NCBI RefSeq assembly: GCF_025717065.2
Contig: NZ_JAOVZO020000020.1
Span: forward strand, 682,001 to 746,000
Direction of reading: 5' to 3'
DNA from: Tahibacter soli
GTDB taxonomy: Bacteria > Pseudomonadota > Gammaproteobacteria > Xanthomonadales > Rhodanobacteraceae
DNA: 64,000 nucleotides
This document shows positions 42,544-52,443 of this stretch, piece after piece (position 1 is the stretch's first letter; each line of letters opens with the position of its first letter). The notes under the pieces are model-generated. The model was not told the origin of the DNA. It made no database searches and saw nothing but the letters and a program-made list of their open reading frames with translations. Position numbers and translations under genes: made by a program.

Positions 42544-43063
42544 CGCGTCGCTCGCGCGTGATCGTGCCGTCGGGTTCGCCGTCGATGCGCCAGCGGTACG
42601 GCAGGTCGGCCGTGGCGAGTTCGAGGCGGAACGGCGTCAGTTCGCCGGACGCGAAACACACGGCATGCGGCTCGACGGGCGTCTCGCCGGTCAGTTCGAT
42701 GCGCACGCCGTCGCGCGAGAGCGTCGGCGCGAACGCGCCGGTCCAGCGGCGGTCGCGCAATTCGCCGATCGCGATCGGTGCCCAGCGTTCCTCGTTCGTT
42801 TCGCTGAAGAAGTAGCCGTCGGGCTTGAACGTGAGGCCGATCGGGCGGCCGCCGAGTTCGGCGCGTTCGCAGGCATAGGCGATCAGCGCTTCGAGGCGCT
42901 CGCCTTCGCGTTCGAGCTGCCGTTCGCCGCCGCTCCCCGCGATCGCGATGCTGACCGCGGCGGCGAGGATCGCGAGGATCACGACGACGACGAGGACTTC
43001 TATCAAGGTGAAGCCGGTCGCAAAAACCTTCGTGCGAGACGGACGCAGACGCCGCCCCCTCAC
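42530..43063 (-). CDS. gspH: Type II secretion minor pseudopilin H (start inside palindromic repeat)
   Basis: A roughly 177-residue minor pseudopilin with prepilin cleavage at FATG-FTLIEVLVVVVILAIL and a beta-rich C-terminal domain (PIGLTFKPDGYFFSETNEERW). No ATG or TTG occurs between the palindromic element and the cleavage site. The nearest usable start is the GTG at 43063, which belongs to the repeat and is preceded by GGGGAGAGG, also from the repeat. The leader would then be MRGRRLRPSRTKVFATG. A longer upstream frame is translated through the repeat and looks artificial. Confidence 0.8.
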   Translation of the reverse strand: MRGRRLRPSRTKVFATGFTLIEVLVVVVILAILAAAVSIAIAGSGGERQLEREGERLEALIAYACERAELGGRPIGLTFKPDGYFFSETNEERWAPIAIGELRDRRWTGAFAPTLSRDGVRIELTGETPVEPHAVCFASGELTPFRLELATADLPYRWRIDGEPDGTITRERRDVVR

Positions 43064-43155
43064 CCCGCCCCTCTCCCCCGAGCAAGTTTGGGGGAGAGGG
43101 AGATCGCAGCCCTCTCCCCCAAATGCTTTTGGGGGAGAGGGTCGGGTGAGGGGGC
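43054..43155. repeat. REP-like palindromic element between gspG and gspH
   Basis: Two hairpins: 43068-43100 (CCCTCTCCCCC against GGGGGAGAGGG around AGCAAGTTT) and 43110-43141 (CCCTCTCCCCCAAA/TTTGGGGGAGAGGG). The element fills the gspG-gspH spacer and reaches into the probable gspH start. Confidence 0.85.
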
Positions 43156-43205
43156 GACGCTGAATTTCGCCTCGCGCACGACGCGGCGTCATCACCGTGG
43201 TCCGA

Positions 43206-43649
43206 TCACTGCGCCCAATTGCCGATATCGCCGTTCTCGCCGTCGCCGCCGCTCTTGCCGTCGGCGCCGAGCGTGTAGACGTCGATTTCGCCGTGCGCGC
43301 CCGGCGCCAGGTACAGATAGGCGCGGCCCCAGGGATCTTTCGGCACGCGGTCGAGATAGCCGCCCTTGCGCCAGTTCGGCGCTTCCGGCGTGCCGGCCGG
43401 CCGCGTCACGAGCGCTTCGAGGCCCTGCTCGGAAGCGGGATAGTTGAAATTGTCCAGTTTGTACGTATTGAGCGCGGTCACGATCGCCTGGATGTCGGCT
43501 TTCGACCGTGCGACGCGCGCCTCGCCGGGATGCTGCATGACCTGCGGCACGACGACGGCGGCGAGGATCGCGAGGATCACGACGACGACCAGGACTTCGA
43601 TGAGCGTGAAGCCGCCGGCACGGCGGCGGCGCGGCATTGCGATGTTCAT
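43206..43649 (-). CDS. gspG: Type II secretion major pseudopilin G
   Basis: Major pseudopilin subunit, 147 residues. Leader RRRRAGG-FTLIEVLVVVVILAILAAVVVPQVM has Glu5, and the C-terminal part shows the conserved GspG calcium-site region: YPASEQGLEALVTRP, GGYLDRVPKDPWG, and DVYTLGADGKSGGDGENGDI. First gene of this operon. GspC, D, E and F are not here. Confidence 0.95.
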   Translation of the reverse strand: MNIAMPRRRRAGGFTLIEVLVVVVILAILAAVVVPQVMQHPGEARVARSKADIQAIVTALNTYKLDNFNYPASEQGLEALVTRPAGTPEAPNWRKGGYLDRVPKDPWGRAYLYLAPGAHGEIDVYTLGADGKSGGDGENGDIGNWAQ

Positions 43650-43701
43650 GCGTGACCTTGCGCTTGCTGCAGGGGAAGAACCCGCCGATCATAGCAAAGC
43701 C

Positions 43702-45065
43702 ATGTCCGTATCCTCCCCCGTTCCAACGCGGCGCTGGCCGCGCGCGATCTCGCCGTCGTCTGGCATCCCTGCACGCAGATGCACGACCACGAAACCCAGC
43801 CCATGCTGCCGATCGTGGAGGCGCAAGGCGTGTGGCTGACCGACGCCGACGGCAAGCGCTACGTCGACGCCGTCAGCTCATGGTGGACGAACGTGCTCGG
43901 CCATCGCCATCCGTGCATCGTCGCGGCGCTGAAAGACCAGCTCGACCGCCTCGATCATGTGATGCTCGCCGGGTTCACGCACGAACCGGCGCTCGAACTC
44001 GCCGAGGAACTCGTGCGCGTCGCGCCCCCCGGACTTGCCCGCGTGTTCTACGCCGACAACGGGTCGAGCGCGATCGAAGTCGCGCTGAAGATGAGCTTCC
44101 ACTATTGGCTCAACCTCGGACGCGCCGGCAAGACGCGTTTCATCGCACTGACCGGCAGCTATCACGGCGAGACGCTCGGCGCGCTGTCGGTCACCGACGT
44201 GCCGTTGTACAGCGCGACGTATGCGCCGCTGCTCACGAAACCGATCCTCGCGCCCTCGCCCGACGCCTACGAGGGCGCGCCCGGCGAGACGCCGGCCGGC
44301 ACCGCCGCGCGGCGGCTCGGCGAGCTGCGCGCGCTGCTCGAGCGCCACGCGCACGAAACCTGCGCGGTGATCGTCGAGCCGCTCGTACAGTGCGCGGCGG
44401 GCATGCGCATGTACGACGCGAGCTATCTCGCCGGCCTGCGCCGGCTGTGCGACGAGTTCGACGTGCATTTCATCGCCGACGAGATCGCGGTCGGCTTCGG
44501 CCGCACCGGCACGTTGTTCGCGTGCGAGCAGGCACGGGTCACGCCCGATTTTCTGTGCCTGTCGAAGGGGCTGACCGGCGGCACGCTGGCACTGTCGGCC
44601 GTGCTGACGACGAACGCCGTGTACGACGCGTTCTACGCCGAATATCGTGCGGGCAAGGCGTTTCTGCATTCGCACAGCTTCACCGGCAATCCGCTCGCGT
44701 GCCGCGCGGCGCTCGCGACGCTGCAGGTATTTCGCGACGAGCCGGTGCTCGCGAACAACCGCGCGCTCGCGGCGCACCTGGCACAACGCCTCGCGCCGCT
44801 GCGCGATCATCCGAACGTCGCCGACGTGCGCCAGACCGGGATGATCGCGGCGGTGGAACTCGTACGCGACCGCGCCACGCGAGAGCCGTTTCCCGCCCAC
44901 GAGCGCCGCGGCCTCGCCTGCTATCGCTACGCGCTCGACGAGGGCGTCGTGCTGCGGCCGCTCGGCAACGTCGTCTACATCATGCCGCCGTACGCGATCA
45001 CGACCGACGAGATCGACCTCGTCGTCGACACCGCGATGGCCGGCATCGCACTCGCGGTGCGCTGA
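43702..45065 (+). CDS. bioA: BioA, adenosylmethionine-8-amino-7-oxononanoate aminotransferase (probable N-terminal frameshift)
   Basis: PLP enzyme of biotin synthesis that makes DAPA from KAPA. The main frame is intact from 43779 (MHDHETQPMLPIVEAQG) and includes SSWWTNVLGH, NGSSAIEVALKM, SYHGETLGA and the PLP-lysine region LCLSKGLTGG. The family N-terminus ALAARDLAVVWHPCTQ is encoded just upstream in the same frame, but with no start codon. An ATG at 43702 reads into it only if the C5 run at 43715-43719 had six Cs. So the gene probably starts at 43702 and is frameshifted here. It is divergent from gspG with a 52-base gap. Confidence 0.9.
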
Positions 45066-45184
45066 TGTTGCTTGTCGCAAATACGTTGGATTGACGTTCG
45101 GATGGCAACGTCGCAAGACGAGGCGCTGCGAGGAGTCGTAGCGGTAGTACGGCGACGAACGGCAACGCAGGATTACGGCGAAAG

Positions 45185-45204
45185 ACGTCGGAATTCTCCG
45201 ACGT
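45185..45204. terminator. Hairpin between convergent bioA and pilE
   Basis: ACGTCGGA/TCCGACGT with loop ATTC, in the 160-bp gap between the convergent stops. It could serve both genes. The remaining gap shows nothing else. Confidence 0.45.
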
Positions 45205-45228
45205 ATCCACGGAACACGACACGAGGCG

Positions 45229-45639
45229 CTACCAGCACGCGCCGTTCGTGTGCGACGGCGCGGGCGCGGGGCCTTTCGCACCGGCGTTGTCGATCGTCAG
45301 CGTGCCGCACTTGTCCTTCAGCTGCGCTCTCGTCGGCGTCGCCGACAGCGTGAAGGTCTGATCGTTCGCGCCGAGCGTCGCCGCGATCGTGTAGTGGCCG
45401 CGCTCGGACGCGACGGCGTTGCCGAAGCGCAGCTCGACGAGCGTGCCGTAGCGGTTGAAATTCGTGAAGTAGCGCTCCTGCGCGCTCGCCACGCGCATCA
45501 GCATTTCGCGCCCCTCGGCGCGACGCGCGCGAAACGCATAGTTCGAATACGACGACATCGCCATCGCCGCGAGCACCGCGACGATCGCGACGACGGTGAC
45601 GAGTTCGATCAAGGTGAAACCACGGCCGGGCATGCGCAT
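45229..45639 (-). CDS. pilE: PilE-like type IV minor pilin
   Basis: A 136-residue pilin-like protein: G-FTLIELVTVVAIVAVLAAMAM has the prepilin cleavage site and Glu5. SSYSNYAFRARRAEGREMLMRVASAQERYFTNFNRY is typical of PilE minor pilins of the fimT-pilVWXY1E operon. A C-terminal disulfide loop is suggested by KDKCGTLTI ... NGACW. It is the last gene of the operon, 56 bases after pilY1. Confidence 0.88.
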   Translation of the reverse strand: MRMPGRGFTLIELVTVVAIVAVLAAMAMSSYSNYAFRARRAEGREMLMRVASAQERYFTNFNRYGTLVELRFGNAVASERGHYTIAATLGANDQTFTLSATPTRAQLKDKCGTLTIDNAGAKGPAPAPSHTNGACW

Positions 45640-45659
45640 CGATCAGACCTCGCGAAGAA

Positions 45660-45688
45660 GCGCCGCGGCGGGACGGCCGCCGCGGCGC
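45660..45688 (-). terminator. Intercistronic hairpin pilY1-pilE
   Basis: A 12-bp perfect stem, GCGCCGCGGCGG / CCGCCGCGGCGC, with loop GACGG, followed on the minus strand by TTCTTCG. It could terminate part of the transcripts before pilE. Confidence 0.5.
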
Positions 45689-45695
45689 GGCCGAA

Positions 45696-48600
45696 TCAGG
45701 GGTTCGATTCGTAGACGTTGAACAGCTCGCGCCAGCTCTGGCGCGTCCAGTACGGCGAATCCACCCGGATCGGCGGCGTGTCGGCCGGCGTATCGCCGAT
45801 CAGGACCTGCAGCGACCCGCCGCCCTGCCCGACGCCGACGGTCGCGCTGCCCGATGCCGGCGGGTTGCTGACGACGCGACCGACCGTCATCCTGTCGCCG
45901 CCCGGGATCGTCACTTTCGGCTGCATCCGCTCGGCGTCCTTGAACGCGACCCCGCCCGTGCTCGCATCGACGACCATCGTCGCGCCCGAACGCGCCGACG
46001 AACACGGATCGCCGCCGCTGAGCGGAATCAGCGACGTCAACACGACGAGCTGGCTCGCGTCGAGCGCCGTGGCGGTTACGGTATTGCGCTCGCCGGCCGC
46101 CAGCGGCAACGCGATGCGCCAGCCGGGGCTCGCTTTCGGCACGTCGGCGGCGGTCAGGTTGCGCAAACCGTTGTTCCCGCCCGCCGCGCTCAGCGTCTGC
46201 GCGACGAGCGAACCCGGCAGGATCGGATACGTCACGCTCGCGGCACCGTTCGAGTAAGTGAAATCGCGAACCCCGAAGAAGGACTGCGTCGCGACGCCCG
46301 TCGTCTCACGATCGGGCTCGCCGATGAACTTGCCGGTCCCGAAAATCCAGATCGGCGCCTGCGCGATGCGATCGCCCATGACGAGCGGCATCACCGTGAT
46401 CGGCAGCTTGCCGACATCGCCGTCCTGCGCGTAGGTCTTGAAGAAATGCTTGACCGTCCATTGACCCGGATCGGCCGCGCCGATGTCGAACCGCCAGAGA
46501 TTGCCGGCCAGGTCGCCGGCCATCAGCACGTCGGTCGTCAGGTTTTCGTCGGCGTCGTAGGCGCCGGGACGCGACAGGCCGTAGCTCGTGACGTTGGCCG
46601 GCGTCTGCAGTTCGCGGATCACGTTGCCGGTCTCAAGGTCGAGGACGAACAGCGACGTGCGGTTGGCCGCCGCCGCCGGTGCGTCGCTGTCCAGGCCGTC
46701 GACGGGGAAGTAGCCGCTCGCGACCACGACGGCCCACTTGCCCGTGTTGAGACGCACGATGTTGGCCGAACCGTAGGTGTAGCCGAGGTTGCCTCCCCCG
46801 GCGCCGCCGCTGTTGAATTCCCACAGCACCTTGCGCGCGACGGCCGTCTCGTTGCCGACCGCCGCGTCGCTGATGTCCAGCGCGTAGACGCCGCGACCGC
46901 CCAGACGCAGCGTGCCGACGAGCACCGTCCGCCACTGCCCGTTGATGAAGGCGTCGTTGGAGATCGGCGAATCGTCCGCGCCGGGCACCAGGCCGCCGCT
47001 CGGCTGCGTCATGCGCGTCATGCGGCCGTTCGCGATCAGCGTGCCGGGAACATACGCCCAGCGTTCGGCGCCGTTCGTCGCATCGAACGCGTGCAGCATG
47101 CCGTCGTTCGAGCCGACGTAGAGCGTCGGCGCGCGATCGCGCTTCGCCAGCACATAGTTTTCGTAGGAATTGCCGGCAGCATAAGCACGATGTTCGGGCG
47201 AACCGAACGGGAACGCATCGCGCAATCCGCCGGCGGATGAGACGTACAGCGGCTGCGAATCGATGATGGCGCCCAGAAGGCCGGTGCGCGCGCGAAAATT
47301 CGGCGCTGCGGTTTCGGCCGCGCGGTCGCCGCGCAGGTAGTCGACACGGCGGCTCCCGAGTCCGTCGCTGCTCCAGTGCGCGGGATTTTCGCGGCGCGTG
47401 CGGTCGCCGGTCACGAGCGCCGGATTCCGATCCAGCACGTTTTTCTGCGCGGCCGACAAAGAGGCGTACTGGAACGGCTTGCCGGTGTTGCCGTCGTGCG
47501 TGACGATCACGCGCGTTGCCGGCGAACGGGCGGCCAGCTGGGTGGCCGCGCTCCACTGGTTCGCCGTCGACGGCTTGCCGTCGGCGCCCATCGACCGCGC
47601 GAACAAGTCGCCGCTCCAGGTCGTGGAGCTGTACGAAGTACCGAAGGCGAGATTGCCCGCCGTCAGGATTGCCGACGTCGCCGACGCCGTCGTCGTTGCG
47701 CCCTGGCGATCCGCGGTCGCCGAACGCAGCAGATTTTCGATGCCGTGGATCAGCGCTTCCGGATCGCCCGCCGACAGGAATCCGCCGCGGCTGTTGACCG
47801 CCGCGCGCCACGTGTCGTCGAGCTTGCGCCGGTCGCTTTCGTTGGTCTGCGGCACCGGCCAGCGCAGGCCGCCGGTGCGCAGCGAGCGGATCGTTCCGGC
47901 CATCTCCTCCGGCGTCGAACTTGGCAAGGTACCGGCGATGCCGAGGCCCACCGTGTAGTTCACCATGTGCTGCCATGTGGCCGGATCGTTGGCCGGATTG
48001 AAGTAGATTTCATCGTCGTCGAATGGCCGCGTGACCGGTCGCGTGCCCGGATCGGTCACCCCGGTACGCGAATCGGCGAGGTACTGGGGAACATGGTTCG
48101 CAAGGTCCGGCCTCAGGTCGTTCGCCCACGAGCGAAAGCCGAGGTCGGCGAGCGACGGCGCGGCCGCGTTGTCGGACGGCCGGGTTTCGTTCGCGTATAC
48201 GCGGGTGTGCGGCGAGGACGGCCGGTACTGGCGACCGTCGGGCAACGCGAAGGCTTCCGATACCCTGGGGCTGGCGTCGGCGGGAGTGCCTAGGTTCCAG
48301 TAGCCGTCGGTCACGAACAGGTGAAAATTCTGGCGGCAGGTCAATTCCCGCCCGCCGTTGGGTTGCCCCGGGATGTTTTCCCAATAGGGATTGAACCTGC
48401 CGTTCGCGCCGGTTCCCCTGCCATTGGAGAAACCGCTCGAGAAAAACGTCATCGCGCGTCCCATCGCCTGGCGGTTGGGCGTCCCGCTGCCGTTCACACG
48501 GTCGGTCAGCAGCCACTTGAAGAACGCGTCGCGAGCCGTCCCGGTGAACGCTTCGATGGTCGAGTCGTCGCCGAACGGGCTTCTCGTCAGGTTCTGGTAG

Positions 48601-49344
48601 GCGATGCGGAACGCATCTCCGCTGCCGGCGAACGCCGTCGCGAGCGACGAGCGCGCCATCAGGCTGCGCGTTCGATAGTACGAATACCAGTTGGCAAAGT
48701 TTTTTCTGGTCGGGGCCCTGCGCGTTCATCGCGACGAGAGTCAACGTCCCGTTCGCCGAGCGCTCGTAGTAGAAGCCCCCGTCGTGAACCACCCTGCCCG
48801 CGGTGCGCACGCTGTCGGGGATGTCGCGCGCGGCGAGCTGGTTGCTCTGTTGCGGGTAGTCGAGGCCGCCCGCGAACGAGTCGAACTTCGCATAGAACGC
48901 ACGGGACAGGTTGACGATGTTGGCCGTGCACGACTCGCCGAGCGAACCGTCGGCCGGAACGTTCGCGCAGATGCCGTCGCGCCATGCGGCGTTGTAGCTC
49001 GCGTCGGGAAAGCGCGAGACGCCGTCCGGCTTGAGCGGCGGCAGATACGTGATCGACGGGTTGTAGTAGATCGTGTTGTCGCCGGAGTGATAGTACTGGC
49101 GGGAAAACCGCGTGCCGGGGCCGGTCGCGTTGCTGTTGGACGCGCTGCCGTCTCCCACTTCGTCCGGCATGTAGGCACGCGACATCGAGGGCGAGTCGTC
49201 GAACGTCAGCGCGATGTTCGGCTTCACGGCGGTGAGGAGATCCGGCGGCGCGGGATCGAGATCGACGCCGACGGCGTGCGATGCACCCGCGGCGCAAACG
49301 CTCGTCGCAAACGCGACGCCAAGGCGGTATCGGCGAATCTTCAT
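45696..49344 (-). pseudogene. pilY1: PilY1, type IV pilus tip adhesin/assembly protein, broken by one frameshift
   Basis: PilY1 acts at the pilus tip in assembly and adhesion. The N-terminal piece starts with a signal peptide (MKIRRYRLGVAFATSVCAAG) then PNIALTFDDSPSM, and runs about 214 residues. The frame then shifts within an A6 run on the coding strand (48700-48705). With five As it would read DQKNFANWYSYYRTRSLMARSS, the expected PilY1 sequence. The second piece (from 48659) holds the C-terminal beta-propeller: YVGSNDGMLHAFDATNGAERWAYVP, then DVLMAGDLAGNLWRFD. The whole protein would be about 1215 residues. Its ATG overlaps the pilX stop. Confidence 0.9.
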
Positions 49345-50033
49345 GGCGCCCCCGGGCTGAAGCCCTTCGGAATCAATGCGACGAACGTGCTCTCGGACAC
49401 GCGCTGCACGCTCGTATTGCCGCCGTCGGACCGCGCGGTGATGCGATAGATGCGCAGCGCCTGCGGATCGCTCGCTCCGCCCTTGCCTTGCGTCATGCCG
49501 GCCTGCGCGCCGGTGCGGTCGCCGACCGGATCGTTCGGCGGCCGAAACTCGCCGACGTCTTCGACGATGTAGACCGGTCGCGACGCGAGGTTCGCGGTCT
49601 GCTCGTCGCCGGAAAGGCCGGTGACATCGATTTTCGCGACGTTCGCCTCGCCGCCGCCCGGCCGATAGCCGGGCCGGCTGCGAAAGCGGTCGACGCGCGG
49701 ATCGATGCCTCCGTAGACCCGCGCGAAGCAGCCGACGCCGTCTTCGCCGACCTTGCCGCCGGCGCCGCAGTAGAACAGCAGCCGTTTCGCCGCATTGGTG
49801 CGACCGGCGAGACCCCACAGATACGATTCGCCGTAGCGCAGCGCGCTTTCGCTGCCCATGAGCCCGAGCTGCGCGTTGCGCAGACCGCCGGTCATGCGCT
49901 CCTGCAATACCGACGTGCCGGCAGCGGTCAGCGCGAGCAGCGTCAGCAGCAGCAGAAAAACCAGTGCGACGAACAGCGCGGCACCGGATTGGCGCCGGCG
50001 GCGATACGGAACGGGCGGGACGTGATGGTGCAT
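49341..50033 (-). CDS. pilX: PilX-like type IV minor pilin
   Basis: A 230-residue protein with an N-terminal hydrophobic helix, RRQSGAALFVALVFLLLLTL, then ALTAAGTSVLQERMTGGLRNAQLGLMGSESALRYGESYL, the PilX family signature. It lacks the usual Glu5, as PilX proteins do. It overlaps pilY1 by ATGA and follows pilW by 12 bases. Confidence 0.9.
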   Translation of the reverse strand: MHHHVPPVPYRRRRQSGAALFVALVFLLLLTLLALTAAGTSVLQERMTGGLRNAQLGLMGSESALRYGESYLWGLAGRTNAAKRLLFYCGAGGKVGEDGVGCFARVYGGIDPRVDRFRSRPGYRPGGGEANVAKIDVTGLSGDEQTANLASRPVYIVEDVGEFRPPNDPVGDRTGAQAGMTQGKGGASDPQALRIYRITARSDGGNTSVQRVSESTFVALIPKGFSPGAP

Positions 50034-50045
50034 GCGTGCCTCGCG

Positions 50046-51320
50046 TCAGCGGAAGTTGCGGGCCGTGACCTGCGCGACGAATTCGCGCCGCATCATGCGC
50101 CCCGCGGGAAGGCCGGACGGCAACGTCGCGGGCGGCGTGCGAATCTCCGGACCGTCGATGCCGTAGCGGTAAGACGTGTCGACCTCGGCAACGCCGACGT
50201 CGCCGACCGTGTTCAACAACAAGTGCACTTCGATGCTTTTTACCGAACGCCACCCGCAACCGGCTTCCACGGCAACGCCGGACGGCGCCGCCGGGCAGTT
50301 CGTAAAGCCCTGCACCTCGCCGGCATTGAGAAAGGCGATGCGTCCTGCGGCGTCTTCGACGCCGTAGAGAAAATCGAGCCGCTCGACGCCCTCGGCGATT
50401 TCCTGCTCGCGCATGCCGCCTTCGCCGTCGGATTCGCGGCGCATCAGCACCGGCACCACGCGCCCGGGATGGTCCGGATCGCCGTCGGTGCGAACCTTGA
50501 GGTAGTACGTGACCGAGACGAAATCCTTCGTGAAATTGAACAGGCGCGGATCGCCGTCGACGACGCGCGGATCGTTGATGCTCGCGCTCGCCGGGCAGCG
50601 GATTTCCGCGCCTGTCGCGAGCGACGACGGCGTGATGACGTTGCCGGCCACCTGAGCGGTGAAAACGTTCGCGTTCGAGCAATCGCTGACGAGCACGGCG
50701 TCGCCGTTTCGCACCGATAGCGGCGTCGACAGCGCGTCCGGTGCGACGGTCATCGCCTTGCTCGCGAAGTCGCACCGGCTGACGAACCAGCCCGGGTTGC
50801 GCAGATAGCGCACCGTGAGGACGTCGCTGCCGCGAACGCGATTGCCGTCGGCGGTGCCGGGTACCGGTATCGTGGTCGGCACCGATGGCGTCGCGGGGCG
50901 GCAGCCGGAGCCGTCGCAGTCGTAACCCTGCATGAAATACCGCGGGCTCAATGCGACCGACGCGCCGCCCGAAAGATTGCCGCCGCTCCAGTCGGGAAAC
51001 GTGAAGTTGCGAATGTGCAGCATCGGCGCACGCAACGGCGCCTGCACACCGTTCGGCGTCGACACGGCATCGCCGACCGACGTGTTGCTGCAGTACTGCG
51101 CCGACGTCATGCGCAGATCGCTCGCGATGCGCGAAATCACGTAGCGGCCGTTTTCCTGCATCCGTGCGAGACCGTTCTGCACGAGATTCGTCCGCGACGT
51201 CGTCGTGAACAGCGCGACGATGCCGGCCGACACGAGCAGGCCCAGTATCATCGCGACCATGAGTTCGATCAGGCTGAAGCCGGTCTTGCGGCGCGGGAGG
51301 GACGCGGGTCGGATTTTCAC
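50046..51320 (-). CDS. pilW: PilW-like type IV minor pilin
   Basis: A 424-residue minor pilin. GTG start (overlapping the pilV stop, GTGA), leader RRKTG-FSLIELMVAMILGLLVSAGIV, then TSRTNLVQNGLARMQENGRYVISRIASDLRM, characteristic of PilW. A long C-terminal domain with several Cys (CDFASKAM, CSNANVFTA, NCPAAPSGV, GCGWRSVKS) suggests disulfides. Confidence 0.9.
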   Translation of the reverse strand: MKIRPASLPRRKTGFSLIELMVAMILGLLVSAGIVALFTTTSRTNLVQNGLARMQENGRYVISRIASDLRMTSAQYCSNTSVGDAVSTPNGVQAPLRAPMLHIRNFTFPDWSGGNLSGGASVALSPRYFMQGYDCDGSGCRPATPSVPTTIPVPGTADGNRVRGSDVLTVRYLRNPGWFVSRCDFASKAMTVAPDALSTPLSVRNGDAVLVSDCSNANVFTAQVAGNVITPSSLATGAEIRCPASASINDPRVVDGDPRLFNFTKDFVSVTYYLKVRTDGDPDHPGRVVPVLMRRESDGEGGMREQEIAEGVERLDFLYGVEDAAGRIAFLNAGEVQGFTNCPAAPSGVAVEAGCGWRSVKSIEVHLLLNTVGDVGVAEVDTSYRYGIDGPEIRTPPATLPSGLPAGRMMRREFVAQVTARNFR

Positions 51321-51895
51321 GGCTGGAACTTCCACGCGAAGGTCTGCTTGTCCGGCTGCGGCTGTTGGCGCGCGAGGCTGCCCTCGCTCCAGTTGACGAC
51401 GATCGTGCACAGGCCGTCATACGGCGGACGGCCCGACGTGTCGGCCGGCGCGGGCGCGGTGCCGCGCACGCAACGGATCGTCGCGTCGGCGTTCGGCAGA
51501 AACTGCGCGAGGTCGCGGCCGAACGCGCGGTTGTCGCGATCGGCGAGCGCCGCGAAATCACACGGCGCCGCCGCGATGCACGCACCGGCGCTGCCCGCGC
51601 CGCCGAGCGGCCACGTCTTCGCGTAGGCGCCCGACCACACCGCGCGTGAGTTCGCGCGCATGCGATCGGCCATCGACTGCGCGACGAACGAGGCCTGCGT
51701 GCGCAGGTAGGCGCTGTGATTCGTCTTGACCGCGACGACGAGCAAGCCGGCCATGCCGAGCAGGCCGATCGAGAGCACGAGCAACGCGACCATGACCTCG
51801 ATCAGGCTGAAACCGGCGATGCGCGCACGGGATTGCGCACGCGTGGCACGCGGCCGACGAACGGCGGTCGATGACGAAAAGAAGGTCCCTAGCAT
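51317..51895 (-). CDS. pilV: PilV-like type IV minor pilin
   Basis: A 192-residue minor pilin with motif IAG-FSLIEVMVALLVLSIGLLGMAGLL and the following TNHSAYLRTQASFVAQSMADRMRAN, typical of PilV. It overlaps the fimT end by seven bases. The start MLGTFFSSS leaves a leader of 27 residues, longer than usual; a later start is possible but none has a good ribosome site. Confidence 0.88.
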   Translation of the reverse strand: MLGTFFSSSTAVRRPRATRAQSRARIAGFSLIEVMVALLVLSIGLLGMAGLLVVAVKTNHSAYLRTQASFVAQSMADRMRANSRAVWSGAYAKTWPLGGAGSAGACIAAAPCDFAALADRDNRAFGRDLAQFLPNADATIRCVRGTAPAPADTSGRPPYDGLCTIVVNWSEGSLARQQPQPDKQTFAWKFQP

Positions 51896-52443
51896 GACGG
51901 TGCGGCCGACGTTCTCGTATCGCGGCGTGCGACGACGATGCCGCTCGCGCGCACCTGGATGAATCGCGACTTCGCCGCATTGCGGTCGGACCGGCAGACG
52001 TTGACGTCGACGCTCGCCGCGCCGACGAGCTCGCCCTGCACGCCGAACACCACGCGGTTCGCCGATGCGCCGCCACCCGCACGAACGGCGTAGCCGTCGG
52101 CGACCGCGCCGTGTGCGGCGACCCTCGTGGCGAAGGCGCCGTCGCGGCCGCTGTCGGCGTAGACGCCCCAGCCGCTCGACCAGTCGGCACCGCCGCCGGC
52201 GCCCAGCACCGCGACCTGTACGCCGCGCTTGGCCGCCTCGGCGCGGGCCTGCGCAAACGCCCCGACGAGGTCGTTCGCGATCGTCGTCGTCGTCGACCGC
52301 GCCATGATTTCGCGGAAGCTCGGCACCGCGAGCGTCAGCGAGATCGCGACGACCGCGAGCGCGGCGATGAGTTCGAGCAGCGTAAATCCGGTCGGGCGGT
52401 ACGGGATGCGGGAATACGATGGTTGGCGATCGATCATCGGCAT
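51889..52443 (-). CDS. fimT: FimT/GspH-like minor pilin
   Basis: A minor pilin of about 184 residues, with cleavage motif RPTG-FTLLELIAALAVVAISLTLAVPSF, then IMARSTTTTIANDLVGAFAQARAEAAKRG, matching GspH/FimT. In related organisms FimT binds DNA and aids uptake. First gene of the fimT-pilV-pilW-pilX-pilY1-pilE operon. The start MPMIDRQPS is chosen because it suits a short leader; the upstream region lies in the repeat-containing spacer. Confidence 0.85.
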   Translation of the reverse strand: MPMIDRQPSYSRIPYRPTGFTLLELIAALAVVAISLTLAVPSFREIMARSTTTTIANDLVGAFAQARAEAAKRGVQVAVLGAGGGADWSSGWGVYADSGRDGAFATRVAAHGAVADGYAVRAGGGASANRVVFGVQGELVGAASVDVNVCRSDRNAAKSRFIQVRASGIVVARRDTRTSAAPSC

